A DNA stretch of 64,000 nt, from positions 23,681,049 through 23,745,048 of the forward strand of contig JAVDOI010000008.1 of NCBI GenBank assembly GCA_032191485.1, in the 5' to 3' direction. The translations under genes and the position numbers were made by a program. Positions 9,241-20,680 of this stretch are shown here, in pieces. Under the pieces are notes generated by a model. That model was not told the DNA's origin and searched no databases. It saw only the letters and a program-made list of their open reading frames with translations. The stretch comes from Leptoclinus maculatus. Lineage: Eukaryota > Chordata > Actinopteri > Perciformes > Stichaeidae. Every line of letters starts with the position of its first letter. Within the stretch, counting starts at the first letter, position 1.

Positions 9241-11090
9241 CAATTTTCAGAAACAAATATAATAATCCTACAAACATGTTGCATACCGGCTTAACAAAGA
9301 AATTCTGATGAACTGAATTATGTATAACATTTTACACACTGAAAACACAATTAAACACAAACTAATACAACCTACAAGAAGAGCTACCACAATATCATGT
9401 ATTTTTCGCCATACACTCCGAAAAAAGCTCTGACCACGAAGCTAGAAGCTAACACGGACAAAGATGCTATCAAACAGCATTAGCATTCGACACGGATTCC
9501 GCCGATATCTTCATAATTACTCTCCGTGAAACCATTAAAAAGATACAAGCAGACAAAACCAAGCCACACACCCCGCAGAAAAATTCATAAATGCCCCTCA
9601 CTTTGAGATGAATCATGAAGAAAAGCATCCAATATTCTGTTTTCCTGGCTAAAATATTCTGCTATATATTTCCTGTCTTTTTCAACTGTTTCCTGGAGAA
9701 AGGGGGGTGAAACAAGGCTGGGGGACCACATTTCACATTTGGCGATTGAGGTTTAACCCTCGTTACCTCCACTGCATTGGCTAGACCATAAGGCGTCTAT
9801 AGAGGTGTCATAGTATGGGATTGACCAATCACAGGCTGAGATATGGTCCAACACACACAGGCAGAAGCGCATGGAGCCGTACGTCGCCGGCACAGAGAGG
9901 CCTTAGAGAGGATTCTAGCTCTCAAAAATGATGCCAAACTGCTGTATGTGATAGATTGTACATGTATAGTGATAGAAGAAGTTAAATATATAGTTATATA
10001 GTATATAAAAGTACAATGGAACAGCTGGAGCAGCTGATTCCCAAATGACGACTTTTCGTGACCTCTCGTACGGAAAGCTTTCTAGCTCTGGCCTGCTTCA
10101 CTTTATCAAAGCCAATTCTTTTTTGTATGACTACTGTCCTGTTTTGCTATGATTGTGGGTGGTTTTTAGGCTTGACAGGGCCTCATTTAATATAGTATTA
10201 TTAATAAAAGTGCTTTTTCACCAGGCGAACCTGACAATTTTCAAATGGAGCTGTGTGCCATCTTCATTTGCTATTAACCAGTAACATATACACAATATTT
10301 ACACATCTCAGCAAAGCTCACCATTCTTAGTGTTATTAATTGAACTTATTCAAATAGACTTTGTAGTTAGAGAGAAAAGCCCCTTTGAGTATGGGTATAG
10401 TATTTTCGAGCAGAAGCCTAAAAATAGACCTAGGGCGCATATGGTTTTAAACACTGCCTTTACTTTCATCTCAACTACACACCAGTAAAGTTTCCTGACT
10501 GTAGCTTGCACGGTTGGGATACTACTGTAGAGACAAAATCTGTCCACAGACGGACAGAAATATAAACACCTAGAAGACTACTCCAAACCTCTTCTGTGGT
10601 AGCTACAGTAGGTGTCTACAGGAACACAGGTTGTCATGATGACTCATACACAGACTCACAAGGTGGAAACAGTACCAGCCACATGTTGTCGCAGCTGGTA
10701 AAAATATACATTTTTGGTCATCTTCTAACACTGGCCTATTTCAATAACTCCATAATTCACAAACGGCAACAATAAGCGATGCGTGTCCCAGCCGTAAAAA
10801 TTCTGCACGTTGTCAAATTGATGTTCACGTTGCTTGTGTTGTTTCTATTTGCATGTTTACTTTATTTGCAGTGCTCCTCACATGGTTTTAATTTAGATAA
10901 GATAAGAGAACATATTTGTGTCTTTTCTTTCCTCTTTTACTAATCTCATGACACCTCAGGAGGGCCGGACCCCTTGGTTAGGAACCACTGGACTAAACAG
11001 CTGGACTGAACCACTTCACTGTATTCAAAGTAGTTAAAACTAGCTCCACCTACATCAGTTACAACACTAAAACGTACCAGTATCAGTACC
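9241..11090. other. Intergenic stretch, mostly unclassified repeats
   Basis: Contains the inverse copy of the 62-bp repeat (9966-10028) and a segment ending 'ccccttggttaggaaccact' at about 10968-10990, typical of dispersed element ends. No gene is seen. Open frames are short and unrelated to known proteins. Confidence 0.4.
9966..10028. repeat. Inverse copy of the 62-bp repeat at 4940-5001
   Basis: The reverse complement of this block matches 4940-5001 with only a few differences. Flanks differ: here an extra 'tcagctgctcc'-like segment precedes the shared core. Confidence 0.7.
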
Positions 11091-11094
11091 AACA

Positions 11095-11200
11095 TTATTA
11101 CTGTTGGTGCTGTAAGTATATTTAGCGGATAATAGGCTGCTTTTGTACTTTTACTTATGTATTTTTACTTAAGTATTAAATACTTTATTGTAAAAATAAA
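11095..11200. repeat. 'Acttttactt' fish MITE fragment
   Basis: The run 'tgtacttttacttatgtatt' followed by tttacttaagtatt is the signature of an abundant fish repeat that ends in 'cttcttccaccactg'. A fuller copy lies at 23185-23336. Only an internal fragment is present here. Confidence 0.6.
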
Positions 11201-12229
11201 ATTTGCTTAAGGAATTGTTGCTATGACAACAGCTACAGAAGCCAGCCTGATGAATCCAGACAAGTGTCAAGTCATCAACTATCATCATAAGAAGAACAGA
11301 GCCCAGGTCCATTCTGTATTCATCCTGTAGCTAACTTGTAATGAGTTCAGCAGCTTCTTCGGTCGGCTGCTGCTTCCTGCCTGAAGATGATAATCCTAAA
11401 ATGATTCACAGAATCCTGAATGTCATCCTCAATTATTGTAGTAACATAGTAACATTAAGAGTTTTAACATACTTACTCAAGTTTCCTGAAAGCGACCAAG
11501 ACTAAAAACATTGACGATATTGAAACCACATGGATGGCTCAAACCTGAATCGAAGATGTTATTTTTGGAGTGCACAGTTAAAACCTTTAACAATATGGTT
11601 TCAGGATTTTTCATGTACATGCTGGATCATCTAAAAAAGTCATGTGTGAGACCATGCCTTTTCTAGATGTGGCATTAAGAGAAACTCAAATGGGTGAATG
11701 GACTAGTGACTAAACATTTGGAGGAAAATAAAACAACAATCGATTGGATTGCCGAAAGTATTTTCCCCATATTGAGATATGATATTGTTTAAATAATCCA
11801 GCGCCTCTTAAATCATTTATATATATATATATATAATTATGGTTATGGTTATATTTATGGTCCCTCCACCTCCCTGCACTTGTATTTTGAGTGTAAATCA
11901 TTTGCAAAAAAGGAGACAAATTACAAATATTATTTAAAAAATATTCTATAGATATTGCAATACCATTATCGTGAATTCTTTGGATAATCGTGTAATAAAA
12001 ATCTGATATTGTGAAAGAGATGAATTTATGCTTCTTAATACAGACTTCTAGGTATTTACAATTAAGGAATGTTTTCATCAAAACAAAAAATGGGATAAAG
12101 GTTTGGAGCACAATCCCATTGAAGAGTTCTTGCTAAAATTAAAAAGGAAACAGGAATAAGAAAGTCATTTTATTTTGATCAAATATTTTCAGGCAATTCA
12201 AAGACAAGGAGGGAATTCAAATAGGAGGT
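11201..12229. other. Intergenic AT-rich stretch
   Basis: No recognisable gene. A minus-strand frame at 11710-12111 is of low complexity and AT-rich, without domains. It includes a short (TA)n at about 11819-11836. Confidence 0.4.
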
Positions 12230-12372
12230 AATTACGAGATTGGACACCAGATATAGTGGCTAAAATGGGCCCAACACAATTAACCAATGTTGGAGAAACT
12301 GTGGTACACAAATTGGCAACCATACCCACGTATTTTGGACATGTCCTAAATTAAGAGGTGTTCAAGGCCCCT
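12230..12372 (+). pseudogene. L1/Tx1-type LINE ORF2 C-terminal zinc-knuckle remnant
   Basis: The plus-strand frame reads CWRNCGTQIGNHTHVFWTCP followed by KLRG. This matches the conserved C-terminal CxxxC...HxxxxC segment of L1-clade ORF2 proteins (consensus C..C....H..W.CP). It is cut off soon afterwards by a stop. Only the last part of the ORF is present, and what follows does not look like a normal LINE 3' tail. It lies upstream of other L1 pieces at 13200-15330 and so probably derives from a different insertion. Confidence 0.7.
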
Positions 12373-12856
12373 AAAGTAGTGTTCCACCAAAATTTCACAA
12401 AACATCCAAAGGTGGCGCGACTGAGAGAAACACCAGAAGGCATTAATGGAAGAACTAAAAGCTAACAGCAGCAGTTAAATGCATCACAATTATGTGGTAA
12501 GTACTATGGTAAATTTACCAGATGGAAAAAACCAACGTACTCTGTGAGACTCAAAAAAGATATTCATTCAAAGGTGGAGCCCGATACCTTCTCGGAATCA
12601 GGTGAGACATCCAGCAAGTATGACAGCCTGAAAAAGATTAAACCTCTCTTGTATGAGAATATTAAATTAAACCTACAAAGTGCCTAACCAAACGAAAACA
12701 CCTTGTATTTTTACAAGAAACAGCTCAAACACGGCAAAGACTGGGTTTAGTTCACAGTACCAATGCTAGCTGAACACCGGATCAAGCTAACCTCGCAGGC
12801 AAGCCTGATGTGGACACATTGCTAAAAGAAACTCAAAGAAACATCTGTAAATCCGA

Positions 12857-12920
12857 ATCAGAACTGGTTTATTGCCAAGTATGTTACATATACAAGCAAT
12901 TTGGCTTGGTGAGGATATAC
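12857..12920. repeat. Dispersed fish repeat 'gaatcagaactggtttattg'
   Basis: The motif 'atcagaactggtttattgcc' followed by aagtatgttacatatacaagcaa is a widespread fish repeat fragment. No boundaries or coding sequence are visible. Confidence 0.55.
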
Positions 12921-13404
12921 TTGACATCATTCAGCGAGCAACTGTAGCATTTAGAAAACAAACATGTGGAAATCACGTTAATGTAGAATCTTGACTAGAT
13001 TTTCTTGAAGCTGCCAATAAAACCATGGAAAATGACCCCCCAGCCACCAAGAGTGACAACTTCACGTTTCCCTGTTTCTGCAAGAGACACACCTGATGCT
13101 GGGGTTGGGTGGGTCATGTCTCTGCCGCATGGGGGAGTAATAGAATCACGGGTGTCGTAATTTTTAATTAATAAATAAATGTTATTGTTAAGTCAGTAAC
13201 GGAGTGGGGCATTTTTATTTTCTGAAATTTAAGGTCAAACTGTAATACTAGCTAATGTTTACTCATACTTACGGGGGCGGAATTCAACTAGTTTTAGATC
13301 ATATTTTGGACCAAAACCCACCTGTACTTTACTGATGTAGACGAGCTAGGTCCTGACAGGACATTTGTGAGGACTCTGGTTTTGTTCATGTCTGGCGATT
13401 GCTT

Positions 13405-13565
13405 AATCCTACTACTAGAGATTACACTTTTCTCATTCCCTCACGGTACACTGTCAAGATTAGATGTATTCCTTATCACAAAATATGTCACTTCCTCTGC
13501 AGTATCTTCCACTCTTGGTGACATACTAATCTCTGACCACGCCCCGCTATTTCTCAGTATGCTCC
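13405..13565 (+). pseudogene. L1 endonuclease (APE-type) C-terminal remnant
   Basis: The frame from 13367 carries FPHGTLSRLDVFLI and, about 20 residues later, GDILISDHAPLFLSM. In AP-type endonucleases of L1 elements the SR(L/I)D and SDHxP motifs are the last conserved catalytic and fold motifs. The upstream catalytic motifs are not found in frame. The frame ends at a stop at 13591 and the reverse-transcriptase part lies further 3' in other frames. Confidence 0.75.
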
Positions 13566-13879
13566 TCTTTACAACAGCTCGTTCCCTGTGATAGAAACTC
13601 TAAGGGCTCAGATTTATCTTTATAAGAAGACTAACTTGCCTTCTGCACCCTCTGCAGGCATAATTTGTGAAGCCATAAAGGCGTTCATCAGAGATTATAT
13701 CATACAACATTCCTAATTTAAAAAAAGACTAGCATCATCAAGCAGCTTGACCGGGAGAAAATAAATTAGTATAGCGGGGAGTACTTTTAATCAAAATGCA
13801 TCTTCTAACAATTTTATCTCCCTAACCAGAATAACCAATACTATTTTTAACCCATAAAGATGAATTTCATTGTTCAGGA

Positions 13880-13942
13880 CTAGGCTAGGCCTAACAGACA
13901 AGGGGCACGACTAGGCTAGGCCTAGCAGACAAGGGGCAAGGC
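13880..13942. repeat. Two-copy short tandem repeat in the LINE relic
   Basis: Two adjacent copies of 'gactaggctaggcctaacag' followed by acaaggggca, about 31 bp each, differ by one or two bases. Confidence 0.8.
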
Positions 13943-15421
13943 TGGACACATGTTAGTGAGCTACATTAAACAAAATAAACTATAAGAGTACAGGGAGTTG
14001 TAGTTTTAACTGAACCCAATGAAATATATGGACCATTCTGTGATTTCTATATCAGCCTCAATTCCTTTGAGTCCCACATAGATAGGCAGAAGATTAATGC
14101 CTTTCTAACTCCCTTCGGTCTTCCCACTGTGTCAGGGGATCAGGTGGCATCAATTGATCAGCCAATCACTACGGAGGAAATAACTGGAGCGATCCAAAAT
14201 CTCCTATTTGGTGAAGCCCCTGGCCCTGGCGGCCTGAGTTTTACAAGAGGTATGTAGGAGAGCTCTACCCATTACTTCTGGGTATGTACTGCCTCCTAAG
14301 ACACAGAGAAAGCATGTAAAAGGTTGGAATAGCAAGTTGTGTTCTCCACCCTGGAGTTCTTCTGTTTTAGCGCTCAGTTATTTGGCTGGCTTAATCTTCT
14401 TTACACCAATCGCAGAGCAGTTCTAACTATTGGTGTTCTCACAACCATTTAAGAGGCGCAAGAAAGGGTTGTCCGTTATGTCCCCTGGAACTACCCCTAG
14501 CTGTAGCCATATGAAAATATCCCAACTTCCCTGGTATCCAGATAGGTAACTTCACACATCAACTAATGGTGTATGTGGCCAATGCATTAATCTGGCCGCA
14601 TATACCCGAACGGCATGTCCCATTTGTATTTACAATGTTTGATCTGTTTTTTTTTTCATTTTCAGGATATAAGATTAATTAAGTGAAATCTAAGGCTCTT
14701 CCTCTTATATCCTGCTGCCACAAAAACGTAAATCTGGTGATTTTAAATGGTGTGCAATTGGAAATTAAAACAAAAAGCTTCTAGACCTTGTACGTATTAA
14801 TTTCGAACCTCTTCAGGAAAAACTACAGAATGACATTGAGCGATGGAAATCCCCTCTATCTCTCTTTTCAGGGCAAGGCAAAGGTCCTTAAAAAAAAGTT
14901 GCGTACCAAAATTGAACGACCTATTCCTCAGGTTATGCAACATATCTCTCTGGAAATACCACAGACTGAATTTGAGAAAGCTACAAAGACCAGTAGATCA
15001 GGACTTCCCAAATCATTTTTTATTATTTCATCAATTATTATTTATTATTTCCACTGCTCAGTGGTCCTTACCCTTAGAACAAGCACCTCATTGAAATATT
15101 ATTAAGAGCTCCATGTTTAGATTGCTTCACCATATTCAATTTGTCACAACCAAGCTGACAACTGATGAGCAAACTCATTAAATGTTGTCTCATATGCAAT
15201 GGATGTGGAAGAGAATCAAATTTGACCCTCACCCCCCTCTCTCAGCCTCTATTTGGTTAAACCTAAATTCTTTCCCAGTCATTGGTAATAATCCACAGCC
15301 TTCTAAAGCTCTCAAGGCATTCGTAGGGTCCTTCTTATGATTCAAATTTGCAGAACAATTATGTAGATTACCAATTCTAGTTATTTTGACTGCAGGACTC
15401 GGAGAAACTATCATGAAAATA

Positions 15422-15520
15422 AGAAAACCACATTGGCATGATCACTGTTCTTTAACGTTCTTTAAAGTGCAGTAACTGCAAGAACTTTAAAGAACAGCGA
15501 TCATACCAATGTGGTTTTCT
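15422..15520. repeat. 99-bp imperfect palindrome (foldback)
   Basis: The left arm AGAAAACCACATTGGCATGA and the right arm TCATACCAATGTGGTTTTCT are inverted copies with one mismatch, and pairing continues with 'tgttctttaa' and 'ttaaagaaca' almost to the centre. Each arm is about 45 bp. It may be a small foldback element or a recent inverted duplication. No target duplication is evident. Confidence 0.85.
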
Positions 15521-15816
15521 ACCTGAGCAGAGAATGAAGTTGCGAAGATAATTTGTAAGTTTGAACACTACCTAAGACCTCTGGGTGACTTCAAATTGTT
15601 TTCATTAAATATTAGTTACTTATGCAGGAGCAAAGTCTTCGACTCCATCTGGCTGAAGGACTTTTTCCCATTTATCCCTTTTCAGTTAATTCGCTTCCCA
15701 ACATCATCGTTGAACATGGAGGAAAGCATGTTCCATGTAACCCGTTTTGTGTCATGGTTGCCAGGGAGGAAATCTAAAATGGATAAAATGCAGGAGATTG
15801 ATTAATATCCCTGAAA

Positions 15817-16390
15817 ATGGTTCAATTAGTTTTCAATCTTGATTTAAAGGAGCTGAGGGTCTCAGCAGACCTGCAGCTTTCTGGGACTTTGTTCCAGATA
15901 TGTGGAGCAGAAAAACTGAACGCTGCTTCTCCATGTTTAGTTCTGACTCTGGGAACAGAAAGTAGACCGGTCCCAGACGACCTAAGGGGTCGGGGTGGTT
16001 CATAAGGTAGCAGCAGATCAGAGATGTATTTTGTCCCTAAACCATTCAGTGCTTTATAAACCAACAGCAGGATTTTAAAGTCAATTCTTTGTTGGACAGG
16101 AAGCCAGTGCAAAGACCTCAGAACTGGAGTGATGTGATCCACTTTCTTGGTCTTAGTGAGGACTCGAGCTGCAGCGTTCTGAATCAGCTGCAGCTTTCTG
16201 ATTGACTTTTTACAGAGACCTGTAAACACACCGTTACAGTAGTCCAGTCTACTGAAGATAAATGCATGGACAAGTTTTTTCCGAATCCTGTTGAGACATA
16301 AATCCTCTAATGCTTGATATATTCTTCAGGTGATAGGAGGCTGATTTAGTAATTGTCTTGATATGGCTGTTCAGGTTGAGGTCTGAATAC
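15817..16390 (-). mobile_element. L2-type LINE, 3' end of ORF2
   Basis: On the minus strand the open frame 16229-15822 contains QLIQNAAARVLTKTKK, SLHWLPVQQRIDFKILLLVY and LSVPRVRTKHGEAAFS, ending FKSRLKTN. This is the highly conserved C-terminal part of fish L2/CR1-clade LINE polyproteins, downstream of the reverse transcriptase. The frame is intact over 135 codons, so the copy is fairly young. Homologous but frameshifted sequence continues to about 16390. The reverse transcriptase and endonuclease are missing, as in a 5'-truncated LINE copy. Confidence 0.85.
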
Positions 16391-16402
16391 ATAACTACAC
16401 CT

Positions 16403-16530
16403 ACACTGTAAAAAGAATTCTGTGTAATGTACGGTAAAATACTGCCTGAACTTCACCGTAAAAAATAAAGTGAGAATGTGTAAGACATCACGGTACAAAA
16501 ATACGGTACAACGTAGAACGTAATACAATT
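16403..16530. repeat. Possible 'cactgtaaaaa' hAT-like MITE fragment
   Basis: The stretch begins 'acactgtaaaaagaattctg' and contains several 'acggta' and 'cggtaaaa' motifs, as in the common fish element with acactgtaaaaa ends. The second terminus was not found. Confidence 0.4.
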
Positions 16531-16969
16531 GGTTGGCATAGATTTCAGTCAACTTCTGATTATTGTAAATTAGAAAGGAAATATCAAATAAAGCATATTG
16601 TAAATCAAGGTACAGACCATCATTGATAAACCTTAAGAAACTAACATTCTCTGTGAAAAACAGGTTGAACTGATATAATATCTTGTACAATATACTCACA
16701 AAGCAGTGTTGAGATCTTGAAGAAACAGCATGTGTCCATATATATGAAGGATATCCATGAATAAACATGAAAAGATTAGCCACTTGCCCTGAGTTGATCA
16801 AGAGTAATGAGTCACTGAGTCCAGACTTGACTGCAGAGGGCACTCAACATGGTAGAGTCTCACATGGACATGAAGTTCAGGAAGCTGGAACTTGAACCGT
16901 GTATTTTCACCAGTTCTGCTTGAGGACTCGTATGTTGACCATCAGGCATTCACTATGGACTGGAATGAA
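16531..16969. other. Left flank of the satellite array
   Basis: Nothing recognised. The last bases before the array (tggaatgaattccacg) contain a short palindrome that overlaps the first satellite unit. Confidence 0.5.
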
Positions 16970-18183
16970 TTCCACGCGTAACGGGTTCCACGCGTAACAG
17001 GTTCCACGCGTAACGGGTTCCACGAGTTCCACGCGTAACGGGTTCCACGAGTTCCAATCGTAACGGGTTCCATGCATAACTGATTCCACGCCTAACGGGT
17101 TCCACGTGTAACGGGTTCCACGAATTCCACGCGTAACGGGTTCCACGAGTTCCAATCGTAACGGGTTCCACGAGTTCCAATCGTAACGGGTTCCATGCCT
17201 AACTGATTCCAAGCGTAACGGGTTCCACGCGTAACGGGTTCCACGCGTAACGGGTTCACGCGTAACGGGTTCCACGCGTAACGGGTTCCACGCGTAACGG
17301 GTTCCACGAGTTCCACGCGTAACGGGTTCCACGAATTCCACGCGTAACGGGTTCCACGCGTAACGGGTTCCACGCGTAACAGGTTCCACGCGTAACGGGT
17401 TCCACGAGTTCCACGCGTAACGGGTTCCACGAATTCCACGCGTAACGGGTTCCACGAGTTCCAATCGTAACGGGTTCCATGCGTAACTGATTCCACGCGT
17501 AACGGGTTCTACGAATTCCACGCGTAACGGGTTCCACGAGTTCCAATCGTAACGGGTTCCATGCATAACTGATTCCACGCGCAACGGGTTCCACGCGTAA
17601 CAGGTTCCACCCGTAACGGGTTCCACGCGTAACGGGTTCCACGAGTTCCACGCGTAACGGGTTCCACGAATTCCACGCGTAACGGGTTCCACGAGTTCCA
17701 ATCGTAACGGGTTCCATGCGTAACGGGTTCCACGCGTAACGGGTTCCACGAGTTCCACGCGTAACGGGTTCCACGCGTAACGGGTTCCACGCATAACGGG
17801 TTCCACGCGTAACGGGTTCCATGCGTAACTGATTCCACGCGTAACAGGTTCCACGCGTAACTGGTTCCACGAGTTCCACGCGTAACGGGTTCCACGAATT
17901 CCATGCGTAACTAATTCCACGCGTAACGGGTTCCACGCGTAACGGGTTCCACGAGTTCCACGCGTAACGGGTTCCACGAATTCCATGCGTAACTGATTCC
18001 ACGCGTAACGGGTTCCACGAGTTCCACGCGTAACGGGTTCCACGAATTCCACGCGTAACGGGTTCCACGAGTTCCAATCGTAACGGGTTCCATGCATAAC
18101 TGATTCCACGCGTAACGGGTTCCACGCGTAACGGGTTCCACGCGTAACGGGTTCCACGCATAACGGGTTCCACGCGTAACGGG

Positions 18184-18511
18184 TTCCATGCGTAACTGAT
18201 TCCACGCGTAACAGGTTCCACGCGTAACGGGTTCCACGAGTTCCACGCGTAACGGGTTCCACGAATTCCATGCGTAACTGATTCCACGCGTAACAGGTTC
18301 CACGCGTAACGGGTTCCACGAGTTCCACGCGTAACGGGTTCCACGAATTCCATGCGTAACTGATTCCACGCGTAACAGGTTCCACGCGTAACGGGTTCCA
18401 CGAGTTCCACGCGTAACGGGTTCCACGAATTCCATGCGTAACTGATTCCACGCGTAACAGGTTCCACGCGTAACGGGTTCCACGAGTTCCACGCGTAACG
18501 GGTTCCACGAA
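18184..18511. repeat. Four tandem 82-bp higher-order repeats within the satellite
   Basis: The order of sub-units is 16+16+16+9+16+9 bp: aactga type, aacagg type, standard, TTCCACGAG, standard, TTCCACGAA. The start points at 18184, 18266, 18348 and 18430 are exactly 82 bp apart, and a fifth block begins at 18512 before the pattern changes. Confidence 0.93.
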
Positions 18512-20203
18512 TTCCATGCGTAACTGATTCCACGCGTAACGGGTTCCACGAGTTCCACGCGTAACGGGTTCCACGAATTCCACGCGTAACGGGTTCCACG
18601 AGTTCCAATCGTAACGGGTTCCATGCATAACTGATTCCACGCGTAACGGGTTCCACGCATAACGGGTTCCACGAGTAACGGGTTCCACGAGTTCCACGCG
18701 TAACGGGTTCCACGAATTCCACAAGTAACGTGTTCCATGCGTAACTGATTCCACGCGTAACAGGTTCCACGCGTAACGGGTCCCACGCGTAACGGGTTCC
18801 ACGCGTAACGGGTTCCACGAGTTCCAATCGTAACGGGTTCCATGCGTAACTGATTCCACGCGTAACGGGTTCCACGAGTTCCACGCGTAACGGGTTCCAC
18901 GCGTAACGGTTTCCACGAATTCCACGCGTAACGGGTTCCACGAATTCCACGCGTAACGGGTTCCACGCGTAACGGGTTCCACGCGTAACGGGTTCCACGC
19001 GTAACGGGTTCCACGAGTTCCAATCATAACGGGTTCCATGCCTAACTGATTCCAAGCGTAACGGGTTCCACGCGTAACGGGTTCCACGCGTAACGGGTTC
19101 CACGCGTAACGGGTTCCACGCGCAACGGGTTCCACGTGTAACGGGTTCCACGAGTTCCACGCGTAACGGGTTCCACGAATTCCACGCGTAACGGGTTCCA
19201 CGCGTAATGGGTTCCACGAGTTCCAATCGTAACGGGTTCCATGCGTAACTGATTCCACGCGTAACGGGTTCCACGCGTAACGGGTTCCACGAATTCCACG
19301 CGTAACGGGTTCCACGAGTTCCAATCGTAACGGGTTCCATGCATAACTGATTCCACGCGTAACGGGTTCCACGCGTAACGGGTTCCACGCGTAACGGGTT
19401 CCACGAATTCCACAAGTAACGGGTTCCACGAGTTCCAATCGTAACGGGTTCCATGCCTAACTGATTCCAAGCGTAACGGGTTCCACGCGTAACTAATTCC
19501 ACGCGTAACGGGTTCCACGCGTAACAGGTTCCACGCGTAACGGGTTCCACGAGTTCCACGCGTAATGGGTTCCACGAGTTCCACGCGTAACGGGTTCCAC
19601 GAGTTCCACGCGTAACAGGTTCCACGCGTAACGGGTTCCACGAATTCCACGCGTAACGGGTTCCACGAGTTCCAATAGTAACGGGTTCCATGCATAACTG
19701 ATTCCACGCGTAACGGGTTCCACGCGTAACGGGTTCCACGCGTAACGGGTTCCATGCGTAACGGGTTCCACGAGTTCCAAGCGTAACGGGTTCCACGCGT
19801 AACGGGTTCCACGCGTAACGGGTTCCACGCGTAACGGGTTCCACGCGTAACGGGTTCCACGCGTAACGGGTTCCACGCGTAACGGGTTCCACGCGTAACG
19901 GGTTCCACGAGTTCCAAGCGTAACGGGTTCCACGCGTAACGGGTTCCACGCGTAACGGGTTCCACGCGTAACGGGTTCCACGCGTAACGGGTTCCACGCG
20001 TAACGGGTTCCACGAGTTCCACGCGTAACGGGTTCCACGAATTCCACGCGTAACGGGTTCCACGAGTTCCAATCGTAACGGGTTCCATGCATAACGGGTT
20101 CCACGCGTAACGGGTTCTACGCGTAACGGGTTCCACGCGTAACGGGTTCCACGAGTTCCACGCGTAACGGGTTCCATGCGTAACGGGTTCCACGCGTAAC
20201 GGG

Positions 20204-20680
20204 TTCTACGCGTAACGGGTTCCATGCGTAACGGGTTCCACGAGTTCCAATCGTAACGGGTTCCATGCATAACGGGTTCCATGCGTAACGGGTTCCACGC
20301 GTAACGGGTTCTACGCGTAACGGGTTCCACGCGTAACGGGTTCCACGAGTTCCACGCGTAACGGGTTCCACGAATTCCACGCGTAACGGGTTCCACGAGT
20401 TCCAATCGTAACGGGTTCCATGCATAACGGGTTCCACGCGTAACGGGTTAGACGCGTAACGGGTTCCACGCGTAACGGGTTCCACGAGTTCCACGCGTAA
20501 CATGTTCCACGAGTTCCAATCGTAACGGGTTCCATGCGTAACGGGTTCCACGCGTAACGGGTTCTACGCGTAACGGGTTCCATGCGTAACGGGTTCCACG
20601 AGTTCCAATCGTAACGGGTTCCATGCATAACGGGTTCCATGCGTAACGGGTTCCACGCGTAACGGGTTCTACGCGTAACG
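20204..20680. repeat. 105-bp higher-order repeat block within the satellite
   Basis: The rare unit start TTCTACGCG occurs at 20204 and 20309, and again at 20562 and 20667, each pair 105 bp apart (six 16-bp units plus one 9-bp unit). The similar neighbouring units suggest segmental duplication within the array. Confidence 0.8.

Larger units (their letters stand above)
13200..15330 (+). mobile_element. L1/Tx1-type LINE, scattered ORF2 remnants
   Basis: Plus-strand blocks in the normal ORF2 order are visible. The endonuclease end is at 13400-13565 with SRLDVFLI and SDHAP. A reverse-transcriptase entry segment is at about 14095-14235 with QPITTEEITGAIQNLLFGEA followed by PGPGG. A thumb-like segment is at 14805-14875 with PLQEKLQNDIERWK. 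These are hallmarks of the L1 clade. The YxDD catalytic block is not recognisable and stops and frameshifts are frequent. The copy is old and inactive. Confidence 0.7.

Noticed and set aside
15422..15520. microRNA precursor
   Set aside because: The hairpin is nearly perfect over its whole length with hardly any loop, which suits a foldback element or inverted duplication more than a processed miRNA hairpin. No conservation evidence is available.
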